Origin: Methanolinea sp.
GTDB lineage: Archaea > Halobacteriota > Methanomicrobia > Methanomicrobiales > Methanospirillaceae
Reading direction: 5' to 3'
Assembly (NCBI GenBank): GCA_029907345.1
Contig: JARYMB010000007.1
Span: 1-64,000, forward strand
DNA: 64,000 nucleotides
A model generated the notes under the pieces. It saw only the letters and a list, made by a program, of their open reading frames with translations, was not told the DNA's origin and ran no database searches. Position 1 is the first letter of the stretch. Every line of letters starts with the position of its first letter. The translations under genes were made by a program, and so were the position numbers. Shown here one piece after another: positions 25,550 to 35,562 of this stretch.

Positions 25550-26799
25550 GGCTGCAGGACACGCGGGACTGCCACCCGCCCGTCTGCCTCCTGGTAATTC
25601 TCGAGGATTGCCCGGATCGTCCGTGATGTTGCCACGGCCGTGGAGTTGAGCGTGTGGACGTACCGTTTTGACTCGAAGTTCCTGGGGTCACGGACGCGGA
25701 TACGCAGGCGGACAGCCTGGTACGAGGTGCAGTTGGAACAGGACACGACCTCGCGGTACTTCTCTTCCCGTGGCATCCAGACCTCGATATCGTATTTCTT
25801 GGCAGCAACGGTCCCGATATCCCCCGTGCAGATCGAGACGACCCTGTAGGGGAGCCCAAGGAGCGTGTATATCTCTTCTGCGTGGGCAAGGAGCTGCTCG
25901 TGAATGTCCCATGAATCTTCCGGGCTGCAGAAGACAAACTGCTCGACCTTGTGGAACTGGTGGACACGGAAGAGCCCCTTCGTATCAAGACCATGGGAGC
26001 CAATCTCCCTGCGGAAACAGGGAGAGACCCCGCACAGGCGCAGCGGGAGGTCGCGTTCCTCGAATATCTCGTCCTGGTACATGGCACAGAGGGGATGTTC
26101 GCTGGTGGCAATCAGGTATGCATCGTCATCCTCGATCTTGTACATGACGTTTTCAAAGTCGGCAAGGTCTGTCACACCCTCGTAGGAAGACCGGTTCATC
26201 ATGTAGGGGGGGATCACGGGGATGAACCCTTTCTTCGTCAGAAGGTCGATAGCAAATCTCTGGAGCGCAAGGTCGAGGAGGACAAGGCTTCCCTTGAGGT
26301 AGTAGAACCCGGCGCCTGCAGCCCGGGCAGCCCTCTCGAAGTCGGCCCAGCCGCACTCGGCTGCCAGTTCACCATGGTTCCTGAGGGGAAATTCAAAGGT
26401 CCGTGGCGTTCCCACACGGCGCAGTTCGAGGTTTTCGGAATCATCCCTGCCGACAGGAACACTCTCATGGAGGATATTGGGCAGGCTCATGAGAACCCGT
26501 GTGATCTCGCTGGAGAGGTTATCGATGACACTTTCCAGTTCCTTAATCTTTTCGGGTAAACGGGAAGCTTCCTGCAGGAGGTCGCTGCTGTCCCGGCCGG
26601 CTTTCCTTGCTTCGTTGATTTCGCGGGCGATGGTGTTTCTTCTCTGCCTGAGCCTGTCGATCTCCGCTTTCAGCGTTCTCGACCGCCTGTCCTTTTCGAG
26701 GAGGTCATCGACCATCCAGACGTCGCCGTTCCTTCCCCTCCTGCGGAGGTCGGCCCGGACAATCTCCGGGTTTTCCCGTACAAACCTGATATCCAGCAT
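25522..26799 (-). CDS. serS: serine--tRNA ligase (bacterial/eukaryal type)
   Basis: Class II synthetase that charges tRNA-Ser and tRNA-Sec-like substrates. The N-terminal antiparallel coiled coil spans about residues 30-100. Motif 2 is FRREIGSHG, preceded by the TSEHP block that binds serine, and motif 3 is [11 protein letters not shown] near the C-terminus. At 425 aa it is the common SerRS form, not the divergent zinc-dependent SerRS found in some methanogens. It ends in a 28-bp overlap with the convergent cyclo-ligase gene. Confidence 0.95.
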   Translation of the reverse strand: MLDIRFVRENPEIVRADLRRRGRNGDVWMVDDLLEKDRRSRTLKAEIDRLRQRRNTIAREINEARKAGRDSSDLLQEASRLPEKIKELESVIDNLSSEITRVLMSLPNILHESVPVGRDDSENLELRRVGTPRTFEFPLRNHGELAAECGWADFERAARAAGAGFYYLKGSLVLLDLALQRFAIDLLTKKGFIPVIPPYMMNRSSYEGVTDLADFENVMYKIEDDDAYLIATSEHPLCAMYQDEIFEERDLPLRLCGVSPCFRREIGSHGLDTKGLFRVHQFHKVEQFVFCSPEDSWDIHEQLLAHAEEIYTLLGLPYRVVSICTGDIGTVAAKKYDIEVWMPREEKYREVVSCSNCTSYQAVRLRIRVRDPRNFESKRYVHTLNSTAVATSRTIRAILENYQEADGRVAVPRVLQPYMNGAEYL

Positions 26800-27065
26800 C
26801 TGCGGCCCCTCTCACGCCATCGGCGATGTTGTCCTTCCTTTCTTGGACGGCAAGAGGCATTGTCTTTACGGGTCATAGACCCGGCTCCCGGAAGACCGGG
26901 ATTTTTGCGGGAAAATTGCGTTTTGGCCAGCCAAAACGATATCGCGGCTTTCTGGAGACTTTTTCGACTGGCCGGCGGGATATGCCGATTCAGGTGGTTT
27001 TATATAGTGTTAATCCCTTACTTTTAGTAAATGTTGGAAAACGATTACAAGGGGAGCACATGAAA
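26800..27065. other. divergent intergenic region serS/cdc48
   Basis: No gene. An in-frame upstream extension of the cdc48 frame exists to 26826, but it lies upstream of the promoter and is not expected to be translated. The cdc48 TATA box is at 26998-27007. Confidence 0.6.
26998..27007 (+). promoter_or_regulatory. TATA box of cdc48
   Basis: TTTTATATAG-type sequence centred at about 27002. A start of transcription near 27028 would leave a short leader with GGGGAG at 27051-27056 before the ATG. Confidence 0.65.
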
Positions 27066-29447
27066 ATGGCAGATTCAGATACCATCGAGGTCATTGTCAA
27101 GGAGGCGGCGAGGGACGACGCAGGGCGGGGTATTGCCCGGCTGAGCATCGAGGCCATGCGGAAACTCGGACTTGTATCAGGCGATGCCATCGAGATACAG
27201 GGGAAGAAGAAAGCGACCGCCATTGTCTGGCCCGGATTTCCCCAGGATACCGGTCAGGCCATCATAAGGATCGACGGCACGATCCGGAGCAATGCGGGAA
27301 CAGGTGTCGATGAGCGCGTCAAGATCCGGAAGGTGGAGGTTGGATACGCAAAGAAAGTGGTCATCAACCCCACCCAGCCCATCCGGCTTGTCGGCGGCGA
27401 GCAGTACCTGTCGCGAATTCTCCGCGGCCGCGCCGTCATGGAAGGGCAGACGGTCAGGGTCGATGTGATAGGAAATCCGCTCACTCTCGTGATTTCCAAG
27501 GTCAGCCCGAAGGGAATAGCCATCGTCACCGAGGATACCCAGATCGAGCTGAAGGAGACGCCTTACGAACCGGAAGAGAGGAAGAAGGGCGAAGTAACGG
27601 ACGTTCACTACGAGGATATCGGCGGCCTGACCCGCGAGCTCGAACTCGTCCGGGAGATGATCGAGCTCCCGCTCCGTCATCCCGAGCTCTTCGAGCGCCT
27701 CGGGATAGACCCGCCAAAGGGTGTCCTTCTCTACGGGCCGCCCGGGACCGGGAAGACCCTCATCGCCAAGGCTGTTGCAAACGAAGTGGACGCGCATTTC
27801 ATCTCGATATCCGGCCCTGAAATTATGAGCAAGTATTACGGGGAGAGCGAGGGAAGGCTCCGCGAGGTCTTCGAGGAGGCCCAGGAGAACGCCCCGGCCA
27901 TCATCTTCATCGACGAGATCGATTCCATTGCACCCCGGAGAGAAGAGACAAAGGGGGAGGTGGAAAGGAGGGTGGTAGCCCAGCTCCTGTCGCTCATGGA
28001 CGGGCTCAAGGCACGGGGGCAGGTCATCGTCATAGCGGCCACGAACATTCCCGATGCAATAGACCCGGCATTGCGACGCGGCGGCCGGTTCGACCGCGAA
28101 ATAGAGATAGGGATACCCGACAAGAAGGGCAGGCTCGAGATCTTCCAGGTCCATACCCGTGGAGTTCCCCTGGCAGATGACGTCCGGCTCGACGACTACG
28201 CTGAAACAACGCACGGGTTCGTCGGCGCAGATATTGCCCTCCTCGTCAAGGAAGCAGCGATGCATGCCCTCCGGAAGGTCCTGCCCAGGCTTGACCTCGA
28301 CAAGGAGATACCGGCTGACATGCTGGAACAGCTCAAAGTCACGAAAGAGGACTTTGAGGAGGCCCGCAAGCACGTGGAACCGAGCGCAATGCGGGAGGTG
28401 CTCGTCGAGGTTCCGGACGTTACATGGGAGGACATCGGAGGGCTTGACGAGGTCAAACAGGAGCTGCGCGAGGCAGTGGAATGGCCCCTGCGTTACCCCC
28501 AGGTCTTCGAGAAGCTCCAGACAAGGCCACCAAAGGGGCTCCTCCTCTTCGGGCCGCCCGGAACGGGAAAGACCCTGCTTGCAAAGGCAGTGGCAAACGA
28601 GAGCGAGTGTAACTTCATCTCGGTCAAGGGACCCGAGCTCCTCTCCAAGTGGGTCGGAGAGTCCGAGAAGGGAGTCAGGGAGATCTTCCGGAAGGCAAGG
28701 CAGGCCTCTCCGGCCATCATCTTCTTTGACGAGGTGGACGCCCTCGTCCCCAAGAGGGGGATGTACATGGGCTCCTCGCACGTCACGGAGAGCGTTGTAA
28801 GCCAGATACTGACAGAGCTCGACGGACTGGAAGAGCTCAAGAACGTGACTGTTATCGGTGCCACCAACCGGCCCGATATGCTCGACCCCGCACTGATGCG
28901 CCCCGGAAGGATGGAGAGGCATATCTACGTCCCGCCGCCGGATGCCGGGAGCAGGAGGAAGATCTTTGAGGTCTACCTCGGGAGCGAGGGGAAACTTGTC
29001 ACGGGCGATGTGAAGATCGATGACCTCGTTGCAGTGACGGAAGGGTACGTTGGTGCAGATATCGAGGCCCTCGTCCGCGAGGCCAAGCTCTGTGCCATGC
29101 GCGAGTTCATCAGCGTGATGGGTGGAAAGAGCGAACAGGAAATTGCCGATGCCGTGGTCAACGTCCGGATCTCGAGGAAACACTTCGAAGAGGCCCTCAA
29201 GAAGGTCAAGGGCTCGATGGACCGCGAGTCCCTCGAAGCGGCCGAACGGATGGCCTGGGAGATCCTCTACAACCAGGAGCAGAGGACGATCCTCGAGAAC
29301 GCCGTTGCCGCCCTCAAGCAGGCAGAGATCAGGAGCGGCAGGACATACGATACCGAACCGCTCCGGAAGGCCACGTTTGCCAGGAAGAAAGACTGGAACG
29401 AGATAAAGAGGTTGACGCACCTGCTCGAGGAAGACCTGAAAGCCTGA
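27066..29447 (+). CDS. cdc48: Cdc48/VAT-type AAA+ unfoldase
   Basis: 793-residue double AAA+ ATPase that extracts and unfolds proteins, feeding the proteasome. The N domain (about 5-185, CDC48_N plus CDC48_2) is followed by D1 with Walker A GPPGTGKT at 224-231 (Lys230) and Walker B IIFIDE at 279-284, and D2 with Walker A at 496-503 (Lys502) and Walker B IIFFDE at 551-556. Both SRH regions are present ([28 protein letters not shown]). ATG 27066 has a 9-nt spacing to GGGGAG; ATG 27060 is a close alternative. Followed by an Hsp20 gene. Confidence 0.96.
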   Translation: MADSDTIEVIVKEAARDDAGRGIARLSIEAMRKLGLVSGDAIEIQGKKKATAIVWPGFPQDTGQAIIRIDGTIRSNAGTGVDERVKIRKVEVGYAKKVVINPTQPIRLVGGEQYLSRILRGRAVMEGQTVRVDVIGNPLTLVISKVSPKGIAIVTEDTQIELKETPYEPEERKKGEVTDVHYEDIGGLTRELELVREMIELPLRHPELFERLGIDPPKGVLLYGPPGTGKTLIAKAVANEVDAHFISISGPEIMSKYYGESEGRLREVFEEAQENAPAIIFIDEIDSIAPRREETKGEVERRVVAQLLSLMDGLKARGQVIVIAATNIPDAIDPALRRGGRFDREIEIGIPDKKGRLEIFQVHTRGVPLADDVRLDDYAETTHGFVGADIALLVKEAAMHALRKVLPRLDLDKEIPADMLEQLKVTKEDFEEARKHVEPSAMREVLVEVPDVTWEDIGGLDEVKQELREAVEWPLRYPQVFEKLQTRPPKGLLLFGPPGTGKTLLAKAVANESECNFISVKGPELLSKWVGESEKGVREIFRKARQASPAIIFFDEVDALVPKRGMYMGSSHVTESVVSQILTELDGLEELKNVTVIGATNRPDMLDPALMRPGRMERHIYVPPPDAGSRRKIFEVYLGSEGKLVTGDVKIDDLVAVTEGYVGADIEALVREAKLCAMREFISVMGGKSEQEIADAVVNVRISRKHFEEALKKVKGSMDRESLEAAERMAWEILYNQEQRTILENAVAALKQAEIRSGRTYDTEPLRKATFARKKDWNEIKRLTHLLEEDLKA

Positions 29448-29512
29448 AAAGAGCGGGAATGGAAAAGACCCGGTCTGCGTGAAAGGAGAAGAAGAATCAC
29501 CACTCACGAACA

Positions 29513-29956
29513 ATGACAGAAAAGCAGGAAGATCCCAAAAAAACACTCGAGGAGATGGTCAGGCACCTGATAGCTGCTGCCCATGACGGAAGGCTTCAGC
29601 CCATCTTTGTCGGGATGAACGTGGTCATCTCCCCGGGTGGTGGATTCCCCGTCCCGCCCCAGCGTGCGAGGGGGGCTGGGAAAGAGCCGGATATCGAGAT
29701 CCAGAGAGTCGGGGACCGCATCCTCCTCGTCACCGAGCTGCCGGGACTATCCCCGGAGAACGTCCAGGTCCTCTTCCGGGGTGACAGGGTCTTCATATGG
29801 GGAAAGGACGGGGAGAGACAGTACAGGACGAGTGCAGTTGTCCCCCCGCCCCGGGCTGGTTCGGAACAGGTAACGTACCGGCACGGAGTATTGGAAGTAT
29901 CCTACATCCCGCTGGAAAAAAGCAACACCGGCACCAGCCCGCCTCTTCACGGTTGA
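29513..29956 (+). CDS. Hsp20/alpha-crystallin-type small heat-shock protein
   Basis: 147 residues. A helical N-terminal part (about 1-40) and a Pro/Gly linker precede an alpha-crystallin-like beta domain (about 60-135) with the typical VTELPG(L) and (L)EVSYIPLEK segments. The closing I-x-I motif of many Hsp20 proteins is only approximate. It should hold unfolded proteins. Its position 66 bp after cdc48 on the same strand suggests joint expression of holding and unfolding functions. Confidence 0.8.
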   Translation: MTEKQEDPKKTLEEMVRHLIAAAHDGRLQPIFVGMNVVISPGGGFPVPPQRARGAGKEPDIEIQRVGDRILLVTELPGLSPENVQVLFRGDRVFIWGKDGERQYRTSAVVPPPRAGSEQVTYRHGVLEVSYIPLEKSNTGTSPPLHG

Positions 29957-30044
29957 ATGGTGGGTAGAGGGGTTTTTCAAAAACACACACATTTTTACCT
30001 TCCCGTCCCCTTACTATGTGTGTATAACACTCGAGGGTAATTTC

Positions 30045-31142
30045 ATGCCAAAAACCACTATTTCTCTGATCAAAGCAGATATTGGGAGTTTTCCGGGGCA
30101 TTCCCGCACACACCCCGTCGTTCTTGAAAAAGCTGCCAGGATGCTCAAGGAACAGGAAGGAAAGCTGCTCATCGACTCTTTTGTCACCCACTGCGGTGAC
30201 GACCTCGAACTGATAATGACGCATACCCGCGGCGAGGATAACAGGGAGATCCATGCACTGGCCTGGAATGTGTTCCAGGAATGCGCAAGGATGGCCAGGG
30301 AGATGAAGCTCTACGGTGCCGGCCAGGATATATTGTCCGATGCATTCTCGGGCAACGTGAAGGGAATGGGGCCGGGCGTTGCAGAGATGGAGTTCGAGGA
30401 ACGCGGGTCCGACCCTGTTCTCCTCTTCATGGCGGATAAGACCGAACCCGGGGCATGGAACTTCTATCTCTACAAGATTTTCGCAGACCCGTTCAATACT
30501 GCAGGGCTCGTCATCGACCCCTCGATGCACGAGGGCTTCATATTCGAGGTTCACGATGTCATCGAGAAGCGGAAGATCGAGTTCCGGACCCCGGAGGAGA
30601 GCTACAGCCTCCTTGCATACATCGGGGCACCGTCACGGTATGTCATCAAGTCGGTCCGCAGGAAGGACGGGGTTATCGCTGCGTCCACGAGCACGCAGAG
30701 GCTCTCTCTCATCGCCGGCAAGTACGTCGGCAAGGATGATCCCGTCATGATTGTCCGCGGCCAGAGCGGCCTTCCGGCGGTTGGAGAGATCATCGATCCC
30801 TTTGCCACTCCTATCATCGTTGCCGGCTGGATGCGGGGATCCCATCACGGCCCCTTCATGCCTGTCGGGCTGCCGGATGCAAACTGCACGCGGTTTGACG
30901 GGCCTCCGCGGGTCATCTGCCTTGGTTTCCAGGTCTGTAACGGGAAACTGATCGGCCCGGCAGACATGTTCGACGACCCTGCGTTCGACCGGGTGAGAGC
31001 CAGGTGCAACGAACTTGCAGATATCCTCCGGGCGCACGGGCCGTTTGAGCCGCACCGCCTCTCTCTTTCTGAAATGGAGTATACGACCCTTCCGGCCGTG
31101 GAAAAGACCCTCAAGGACCGGTGGGTTCCGATCGGGGAGTAG
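30045..31142 (+). CDS. fbp: fructose-1,6-bisphosphate aldolase/phosphatase
   Basis: Bifunctional archaeal gluconeogenic enzyme that condenses triose phosphates to FBP and then hydrolyses it to fructose 6-phosphate. The product (365 aa) starts with MPKTTISLIKADIGS, where the near-N-terminal Asp helps bind Mg2+. Conserved blocks are GHSRTHP, the DDLELIMTHT segment, GPGVAEM(E/D)FEER with metal-binding acids, and the flexible loop near YKIFADPFNTAGL. Start at ATG 30045 follows GAGGG; a start at 30018 is unlikely. A T-tract terminator follows. Confidence 0.96.
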   Translation: MPKTTISLIKADIGSFPGHSRTHPVVLEKAARMLKEQEGKLLIDSFVTHCGDDLELIMTHTRGEDNREIHALAWNVFQECARMAREMKLYGAGQDILSDAFSGNVKGMGPGVAEMEFEERGSDPVLLFMADKTEPGAWNFYLYKIFADPFNTAGLVIDPSMHEGFIFEVHDVIEKRKIEFRTPEESYSLLAYIGAPSRYVIKSVRRKDGVIAASTSTQRLSLIAGKYVGKDDPVMIVRGQSGLPAVGEIIDPFATPIIVAGWMRGSHHGPFMPVGLPDANCTRFDGPPRVICLGFQVCNGKLIGPADMFDDPAFDRVRARCNELADILRAHGPFEPHRLSLSEMEYTTLPAVEKTLKDRWVPIGE

Positions 31143-31162
31143 TACCCCCGGGGAGCATCCTC

Positions 31163-31171
31163 CTTTTTTTT
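31163..31171 (+). terminator. T8 terminator after fbp
   Basis: A run of eight T, 21 nt after the fbp stop; a simple U-tract as used by archaeal RNA polymerase. Confidence 0.55.
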
Positions 31172-31198
31172 AACCCGGCAGGGGCCCGGCTGAAAACC

Positions 31199-31208
31199 AA
31201 TAAATACC
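31199..31208 (+). promoter_or_regulatory. TATA box of the LSm gene
   Basis: AATAAATACC is centred about 27 bp upstream of ATG 31231, which predicts a leaderless or nearly leaderless mRNA. Confidence 0.55.
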
Positions 31209-31230
31209 GGCACTCCCCAATAAGGTGCAG

Positions 31231-31467
31231 ATGGTGAACGGTATCGTATTACCTATCAAGAAGGTCTTTTCTCTGGTGGATTCGAGGATTATCGTGGAGA
31301 TAAAGGACGATCAGCGCAAGCTCCAGGGACGCCTTGTCGCCGTTGACGAATACCTCAACATCCACATGGATGACACCACCGAGTACGTGAACAACGTGCG
31401 GGGAAGGACGCTTGGAACCGTTGTCATCCGTGGCAACAATATCCTTTCCATCCAGCCGCAGGCCTGA
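31231..31467 (+). CDS. Sm-like (LSm) RNA-binding protein
   Basis: 78 residues forming one Sm fold. The Sm1 motif is about 10-50 (DSRIIVEIKDDQRKLQG, LVAVDEYLNIHMDD) and the Sm2 motif is VVIRGNNILSI at about 64-74. Archaeal LSm proteins form heptameric rings that bind U-rich RNA and associate with RNase P and tRNA precursors. ATG 31231 is used; a GTG at 31225 overlaps the possible ribosome-binding site. The next gene starts 26 bp downstream, so the two are probably cotranscribed. Confidence 0.93.
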   Translation: MVNGIVLPIKKVFSLVDSRIIVEIKDDQRKLQGRLVAVDEYLNIHMDDTTEYVNNVRGRTLGTVVIRGNNILSIQPQA

Positions 31468-31492
31468 AATATCTCACAGGACTGTCCGAGAT

Positions 31493-31834
31493 ATGACAAA
31501 GACCCCTGAAGATGCACTCAAGGTGATACAGTCCCACCCCGAGGGCGTCCTGCAGAGCGACCTATGGAAGATACTCGATGTCGACAGCCGCAAGTGTTCC
31601 CGGCTCGTCAAAAAACTGCTGGATGACGGCCTGATCGAGCGGATCGAGTTCCGGAAGGAAGGTATCAAAACATTTGTCCTGAAAGCGGTCCGCTGCCCGG
31701 TCGATCCGGCGCACCTCCTTGCAGGGGACGAACTCATCCCGTGCATAGGGTGTGACCTCGAGTGCCGGGTCGAGGAGTGCCCCCGCCTCCTCGACTGGAT
31801 GTACCAGCTGGCAATTTCAGATGCAGAAAAGTAG
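31493..31834 (+). CDS. winged-helix protein with a four-cysteine C-terminal site
   Basis: 113 residues. The winged helix at about 5-65 (GVLQSDLWKILDVDSRKCSRLVKKLLDDGLIERIEF) is followed by a hydrophobic linker and a cysteine cluster Cys84-x2-Cys87-x3-Cys91-x4-Cys96, suited to an Fe-S cluster or zinc. The arrangement resembles the Rpc34/TFE-beta type of transcription factor, in which a winged helix is followed by a cubane Fe-S site, but a generic regulator is possible. It follows LSm closely, linking it to RNA metabolism. Start at ATG 31493; upstream in-frame codons overlap LSm. Confidence 0.72.
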   Translation: MTKTPEDALKVIQSHPEGVLQSDLWKILDVDSRKCSRLVKKLLDDGLIERIEFRKEGIKTFVLKAVRCPVDPAHLLAGDELIPCIGCDLECRVEECPRLLDWMYQLAISDAEK

Positions 31835-31948
31835 GCGGACTTTGAGGCTCCCGTAGGAGAAATCACCTTTTCCTGACCATCCCCGTATTGGGGGGTTTTA
31901 AGCCGGATAATCAGCGGGTCGTCCGGGTTATCCCGGAAAAAAGATTTT

Positions 31949-33223
31949 TTAGAAGCTGAAGTGCCGGTTCACTATCTTGAGTGCGCAGTAATCCCCGCAC
32001 ATCGTGCAGGCATCGGCATCGGCAGGCATCCGCTCGCTCCTGATCTGGCGGGCCCGCTCAGGGTTCATCGCTATCTGGAACTGCCTTTCCCAGTCGAGGT
32101 CACGGCGGGCATGACCCATCTCGAGGTCCGCCTCTCTCTTCTTCAGCTTGATCATGTCACCCACGTGAGCGGCAATGCGCGAACTGATGACTCCCTCGTA
32201 GACTTCTTCAGGGGTAGGAAGCGCAAGGTGCTCGGAGGGGGTGACATAGCAGATGAAGTCCGCACCATATGCAGAGGAAAGGGACGCCCCGATGGCAGCG
32301 ACACGGTCATCGTAACCGGGCGCAATGTCGGTCACGAGGGGCCCGAGCATGTAGAAGGGTTTCCGGTTACTGACCCTCTTCTGGAGGATGACGTTTGCCT
32401 GGATCTCGTCGATGGGGATATGTCCCGGCCCCTCGATGATGACCTGCACGCCTTCTGCATGTGCCTTGTCAGCAAGCTCGGAGTTGATCAGGAGCTCCTG
32501 GATCTGGGCACGATCGGTTGCATCGTGGACGGCACCGGCCCGCATCCCGTTGCCCATGGAGAGCGTGACCTCGTGCTCCTTCATGATCTCGAGGAGGTAG
32601 TCGAACTCCGAGTAGAGGGGGTTCTCCTTTTCGTTGTGGAGCATCCATGCCGTCATGAAGGCCCCGCCGCGGGAGACGAGACCGCCATGGCGTCCCTGGT
32701 TCCGCAGGCGCTTGACGGTCTCCCAGTTGATTCCCGTATGGATGGCCATGAAGTTGGTCCCGAGCTTCGCCTGCTCGGCCGTGATGCGGAAGAGATCGTC
32801 TTCCTTCATATGGACGACGGCGCCGTCTTTTCTGGCAGCCTCGATGAAGGCCTGGTAGAGGGGGACGCTCCCGACCGAGAGCGTGGTCGCCGCGATAACC
32901 CTCTTTCGTATCTCGACGAAATCCCCCCCGGTGGAGAGCTCCATCAGCGTGTCAGCGCCCGCCCTCTCTGCCTGGCGGGCCTTTTCCACCTCCATGTCGA
33001 CGTCCACGATATCGGTCGACGTCCCGATGGATGCGTTCACCTTGGTCCGTAACCCCTCCCCGATCCCACAGATCCTGACCTTCCTGTACGGGGAGACGGG
33101 GATGACGATATGGCCCCCTGCAATACCCCGGCGCACGAAGTCCTCTGTGACACCCTCCTGCTTTGCCACGACACGCATCTCTTCGGTTATCCTGCCTGCC
33201 CTGGCGTCATCGATCAGACTCAT
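31949..33223 (-). CDS. thiC: phosphomethylpyrimidine synthase ThiC
   Basis: Radical-SAM enzyme that rearranges 5-aminoimidazole ribotide to HMP-phosphate in thiamine synthesis. The C-terminal cluster-binding motif CTMCGDYC has Cys406, Cys409 and Cys413 of 424 residues. Conserved core blocks include [20 protein letters not shown], the EGPGHIP motif and [12 protein letters not shown]. The start is ATG 33223. A minus-strand TATA element (CCTTTTATCTT, 33247-33257) lies about 27 bp upstream, leaving no space for a TPP riboswitch. Confidence 0.96.
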   Translation of the reverse strand: MSLIDDARAGRITEEMRVVAKQEGVTEDFVRRGIAGGHIVIPVSPYRKVRICGIGEGLRTKVNASIGTSTDIVDVDMEVEKARQAERAGADTLMELSTGGDFVEIRKRVIAATTLSVGSVPLYQAFIEAARKDGAVVHMKEDDLFRITAEQAKLGTNFMAIHTGINWETVKRLRNQGRHGGLVSRGGAFMTAWMLHNEKENPLYSEFDYLLEIMKEHEVTLSMGNGMRAGAVHDATDRAQIQELLINSELADKAHAEGVQVIIEGPGHIPIDEIQANVILQKRVSNRKPFYMLGPLVTDIAPGYDDRVAAIGASLSSAYGADFICYVTPSEHLALPTPEEVYEGVISSRIAAHVGDMIKLKKREADLEMGHARRDLDWERQFQIAMNPERARQIRSERMPADADACTMCGDYCALKIVNRHFSF

Positions 33224-33246
33224 GGGAAGTAATAGGAAGAAAGACA

Positions 33247-33257
33247 AGATAAAAGGT
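33247..33257 (-). promoter_or_regulatory. TATA box of thiC
   Basis: CCTTTTATCTT on minus, centred about 29 bp before the ATG, predicting a leaderless transcript. Confidence 0.55.
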
Positions 33258-33456
33258 TCTTTTTCAAATCAAAGACTAAAATTGGCTTGTTTTGATAACA
33301 ATTAAATTTGATTTGTGTAGAATCAAACTGGATTGAAAAATCGCAGGCTGGGCATCCGGGGACAGGGGGGGAGTCGGCAGAGTCGCCCTGCCATCCATGC
33401 AGGGTACCATAGATTGATGAAACTTCCCGGTTTATTACTATAGAGCGGTGACACGG

Positions 33457-34284
33457 GTGCAGGTAAATTTTGGCGGGTTTGTTGACCTGAGCACGATTGA
33501 CTGGCCGGGCAGGGCTGTATGCACGGTCTTTCTCCGGGGGTGCCCCCTCCGGTGCTCATACTGCCACAACGCGGCTATCCAGACCGGAAGTGATATGCGC
33601 GAGGTCGAGTGGCTGGTGGAAAAGATTGCACGCGTCCGCCCCCTCGTGTCAGGTGTGATCTTCTCTGGCGGGGAACCGACAATGCAGAGGGAACCGCTCA
33701 TCGCCCTCGCGCGGGCTGCACGGGATATGGGACTCCTCGTCGGGATCCAGACGAACGGGTACTTTCCGGATACCCTCCGGCAGCTCCTCTCCGAGCGCCT
33801 CGTGGACCGCGTGGCGCTCGATTACAAGAGCCGGTGGGAAGGTTTTTCGAAGCGCTGGGAAGGATACGGGAACGTCTGCAGGGAGGATTACACGCGGCAG
33901 GTCCGGGAATCGGTTGCCCTTTGCCAGGACGCCCATGTCGCAGGTATCCTTCCCTCGTTCGAGGTGGTCCTGACGGTCTTCTGGGGGAACGAAAAGGAGA
34001 TACTCGCAATAGAAAAGGAGCTCCCGCGGGGGACGATCGTGCTCCAGCAGGGAGTGCACAAGAGGTTCTGGAAGGACTGGACACTTGCCCGCGAGGTAAA
34101 AGGAAAGCCATATCTCAGGGAAGAAGAGGTGAAGGGTCCGCGCCCGCCGCTTTCCCTGGAAGAACTCTCGTCGCTTGCCTCAAAGATGGTCAGGGTTGGC
34201 AGGACAATCCGGATCCGGACCCGGGAGACAGGGGAGGTGATCTATGAAGGTGATCGGGGTCGTTGGGTTCCCTGCAAGTGGTAA
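33457..34284 (+). CDS. anaerobic ribonucleotide reductase-activating-like radical SAM protein
   Basis: Cys29-x3-Cys33-x2-Cys36 (CPLRCSYC) binds the [4Fe-4S] cluster that cleaves SAM, and GGEP follows. The N-terminal VNFGGFVDLST.DWPG segment is typical of archaeal NrdG-type activases (TIGR02495 group). No nrdD is seen in the window, so the activated partner is unknown; related proteins also modify other glycyl-radical enzymes or RNA. The start is GTG 33457 (GTG 33448 also possible). A TTTATTACTATA box ends about 13-15 bp upstream. The 3' end overlaps the next gene by 41 bp. Confidence 0.82.
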   Translation: MQVNFGGFVDLSTIDWPGRAVCTVFLRGCPLRCSYCHNAAIQTGSDMREVEWLVEKIARVRPLVSGVIFSGGEPTMQREPLIALARAARDMGLLVGIQTNGYFPDTLRQLLSERLVDRVALDYKSRWEGFSKRWEGYGNVCREDYTRQVRESVALCQDAHVAGILPSFEVVLTVFWGNEKEILAIEKELPRGTIVLQQGVHKRFWKDWTLAREVKGKPYLREEEVKGPRPPLSLEELSSLASKMVRVGRTIRIRTRETGEVIYEGDRGRWVPCKW

Positions 34285-34792
34285 GGGCGAGTTTTCCAGG
34301 GTTGCGGGGGAGATGGGAATCCCGGTGGTCGTCATGGGGGACGTCATCCGCGAGGAGACCCGGAAAGCCGGGCTTCTCCCGACCGACGAGAACCTCGGTG
34401 CAGTGGCACAGCAGCTGCGCCGGAACGGGGGGATGGACGCCATTGCCCGCCGCTGCATCCCGAGGATCAGGGCAACCGGAGCCAGGCTCGTCCTCGTCGA
34501 CGGGATACGGGGGGATGCCGAGGTCCGGCTGTTCCGGGAAGCTTTTCCCGGCTTTGTCCTCGTCGGTATCCGCGCACCCTTTCCCGAGCGGGTCGTCAGG
34601 CTCGCGAAGAGGGGACGCGAGGACGATCAGGATACCCCGCGGGCGCTCGCAGAGCGGGACCAGCGCGAGCTTGCATGGGGCCTTGACCGTGCCCTTGCCA
34701 GTGCTGACCATATCCTCGAGAACGAGGGGACGCTTGAGGAGTTCGTCCGGGCAACACGGGCCCTCCTCCGGAAGATTTCGGAGGATCCATGA
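34244..34792 (+). CDS. UPF0200-type P-loop nucleotide kinase-like protein
   Basis: 182 residues. The P-loop GFPASGKGEFS lies at about 8-18, and the MGDVIREE segment resembles the NMP-kinase nucleotide-binding region. A DGIRGDAEV block and a C-terminal helical part follow. The layout matches the archaeal UPF0200 family, which is related to dephospho-CoA and adenylate kinases and whose substrate is not established. It overlaps the preceding gene by 41 bp and the following by 4 bp, so it belongs to a run of four translationally coupled genes at 33457-36506. Confidence 0.85.
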   Translation: MKVIGVVGFPASGKGEFSRVAGEMGIPVVVMGDVIREETRKAGLLPTDENLGAVAQQLRRNGGMDAIARRCIPRIRATGARLVLVDGIRGDAEVRLFREAFPGFVLVGIRAPFPERVVRLAKRGREDDQDTPRALAERDQRELAWGLDRALASADHILENEGTLEEFVRATRALLRKISEDP

Positions 34793-35562
34793 GTTTTCGC
34801 ATCTACTTCTCGTCGTCCTCGAAGGTATGGGACGATATCTCCTGGATCTACGGCATTGAGGAGGCGGGTTTCGAGGGGTGGGAGATCGTTGCAGACGGCA
34901 GCTACAGGCTGGACAGCCCTGAGAACGTCCGCCGGATCGACGAGGCAATCTCGTCAACGCATCTGGGAATAACAGTCCATGCACCGTACGCCGACCTCAA
35001 CCTCGCCACGCTTAACTATCCCATCTGGCGGGAGTCGATCCGGCAGGTCTCCTGCTGCATCGAACAGGCATCGGAGTGGACCGACCGCGTGACGGTTCAT
35101 CCCGGTTACGTCTCCCCTGTCGGAAAGATCATGCCCGACCGCGTGTGGGAGTTCCAGAAGGCTGCCCTTCGGGAGATTGGGAAGGTCGCATCGGACCATG
35201 GTGTCGTGGCATGCCTCGAGAACATGATCGGGGCACGGGAGTTCCTCTGCCGGGACCCGGGAGAACTTCTCGGCATGACGGAGGGTATCGAGGGGATCGG
35301 AATGACGATAGATATCGGCCATGCCCATACCGTGGGCCTCGTCCATGATTTCCTGCCCCTCGTCTCCCAGGCATCGCACATGCACGTGCACGATAACCAC
35401 GGGCAGAGCGACGAGCATCTCCCCATCGGGGACGGGAGTGTCGACTGGGAGGCAGTCGGGCCGGTCATCGGGCGTCATTTTACGGGTGTCGTGGTCATCG
35501 AGGGGCGGGGCGTCGCAGAAGGGAAGCGGAGTCTTGCGGTTGCCCGGGGGTGGCATGCATGA
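34789..35562 (+). CDS. sugar-phosphate isomerase/epimerase-like TIM barrel protein
   Basis: 257 residues of the AP_endonuc_2/xylose-isomerase-like TIM barrel family. Metal-site features are VHAPYADLN, VTVHPGY, CLENM, DIGHAH, HVHDNHGQSDEHLPIGDG and VIEGRG at successive strands. Divalent-metal catalysis on a sugar phosphate or an abasic DNA site (endonuclease IV fold) is possible; the sequence does not discriminate. The gene overlaps its upstream neighbour by 4 bp (ATGA) and RNase Z by 4 bp. Confidence 0.85.
   Translation: MSFRIYFSSSSKVWDDISWIYGIEEAGFEGWEIVADGSYRLDSPENVRRIDEAISSTHLGITVHAPYADLNLATLNYPIWRESIRQVSCCIEQASEWTDRVTVHPGYVSPVGKIMPDRVWEFQKAALREIGKVASDHGVVACLENMIGAREFLCRDPGELLGMTEGIEGIGMTIDIGHAHTVGLVHDFLPLVSQASHMHVHDNHGQSDEHLPIGDGSVDWEAVGPVIGRHFTGVVVIEGRGVAEGKRSLAVARGWHA

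Noticed and set aside
27177-29546. 789-codon open frame antisense to cdc48
   Set aside because: Exactly opposite a highly conserved AAA+ gene; arises from G+C-rich codon bias. No motif, ribosome-binding site or independent promoter.
33224-33456. Possible TPP riboswitch before thiC
   Set aside because: The thiC TATA box lies about 29 bp from its ATG, so there is no leader to hold one, and no THI-box-like sequence was seen.
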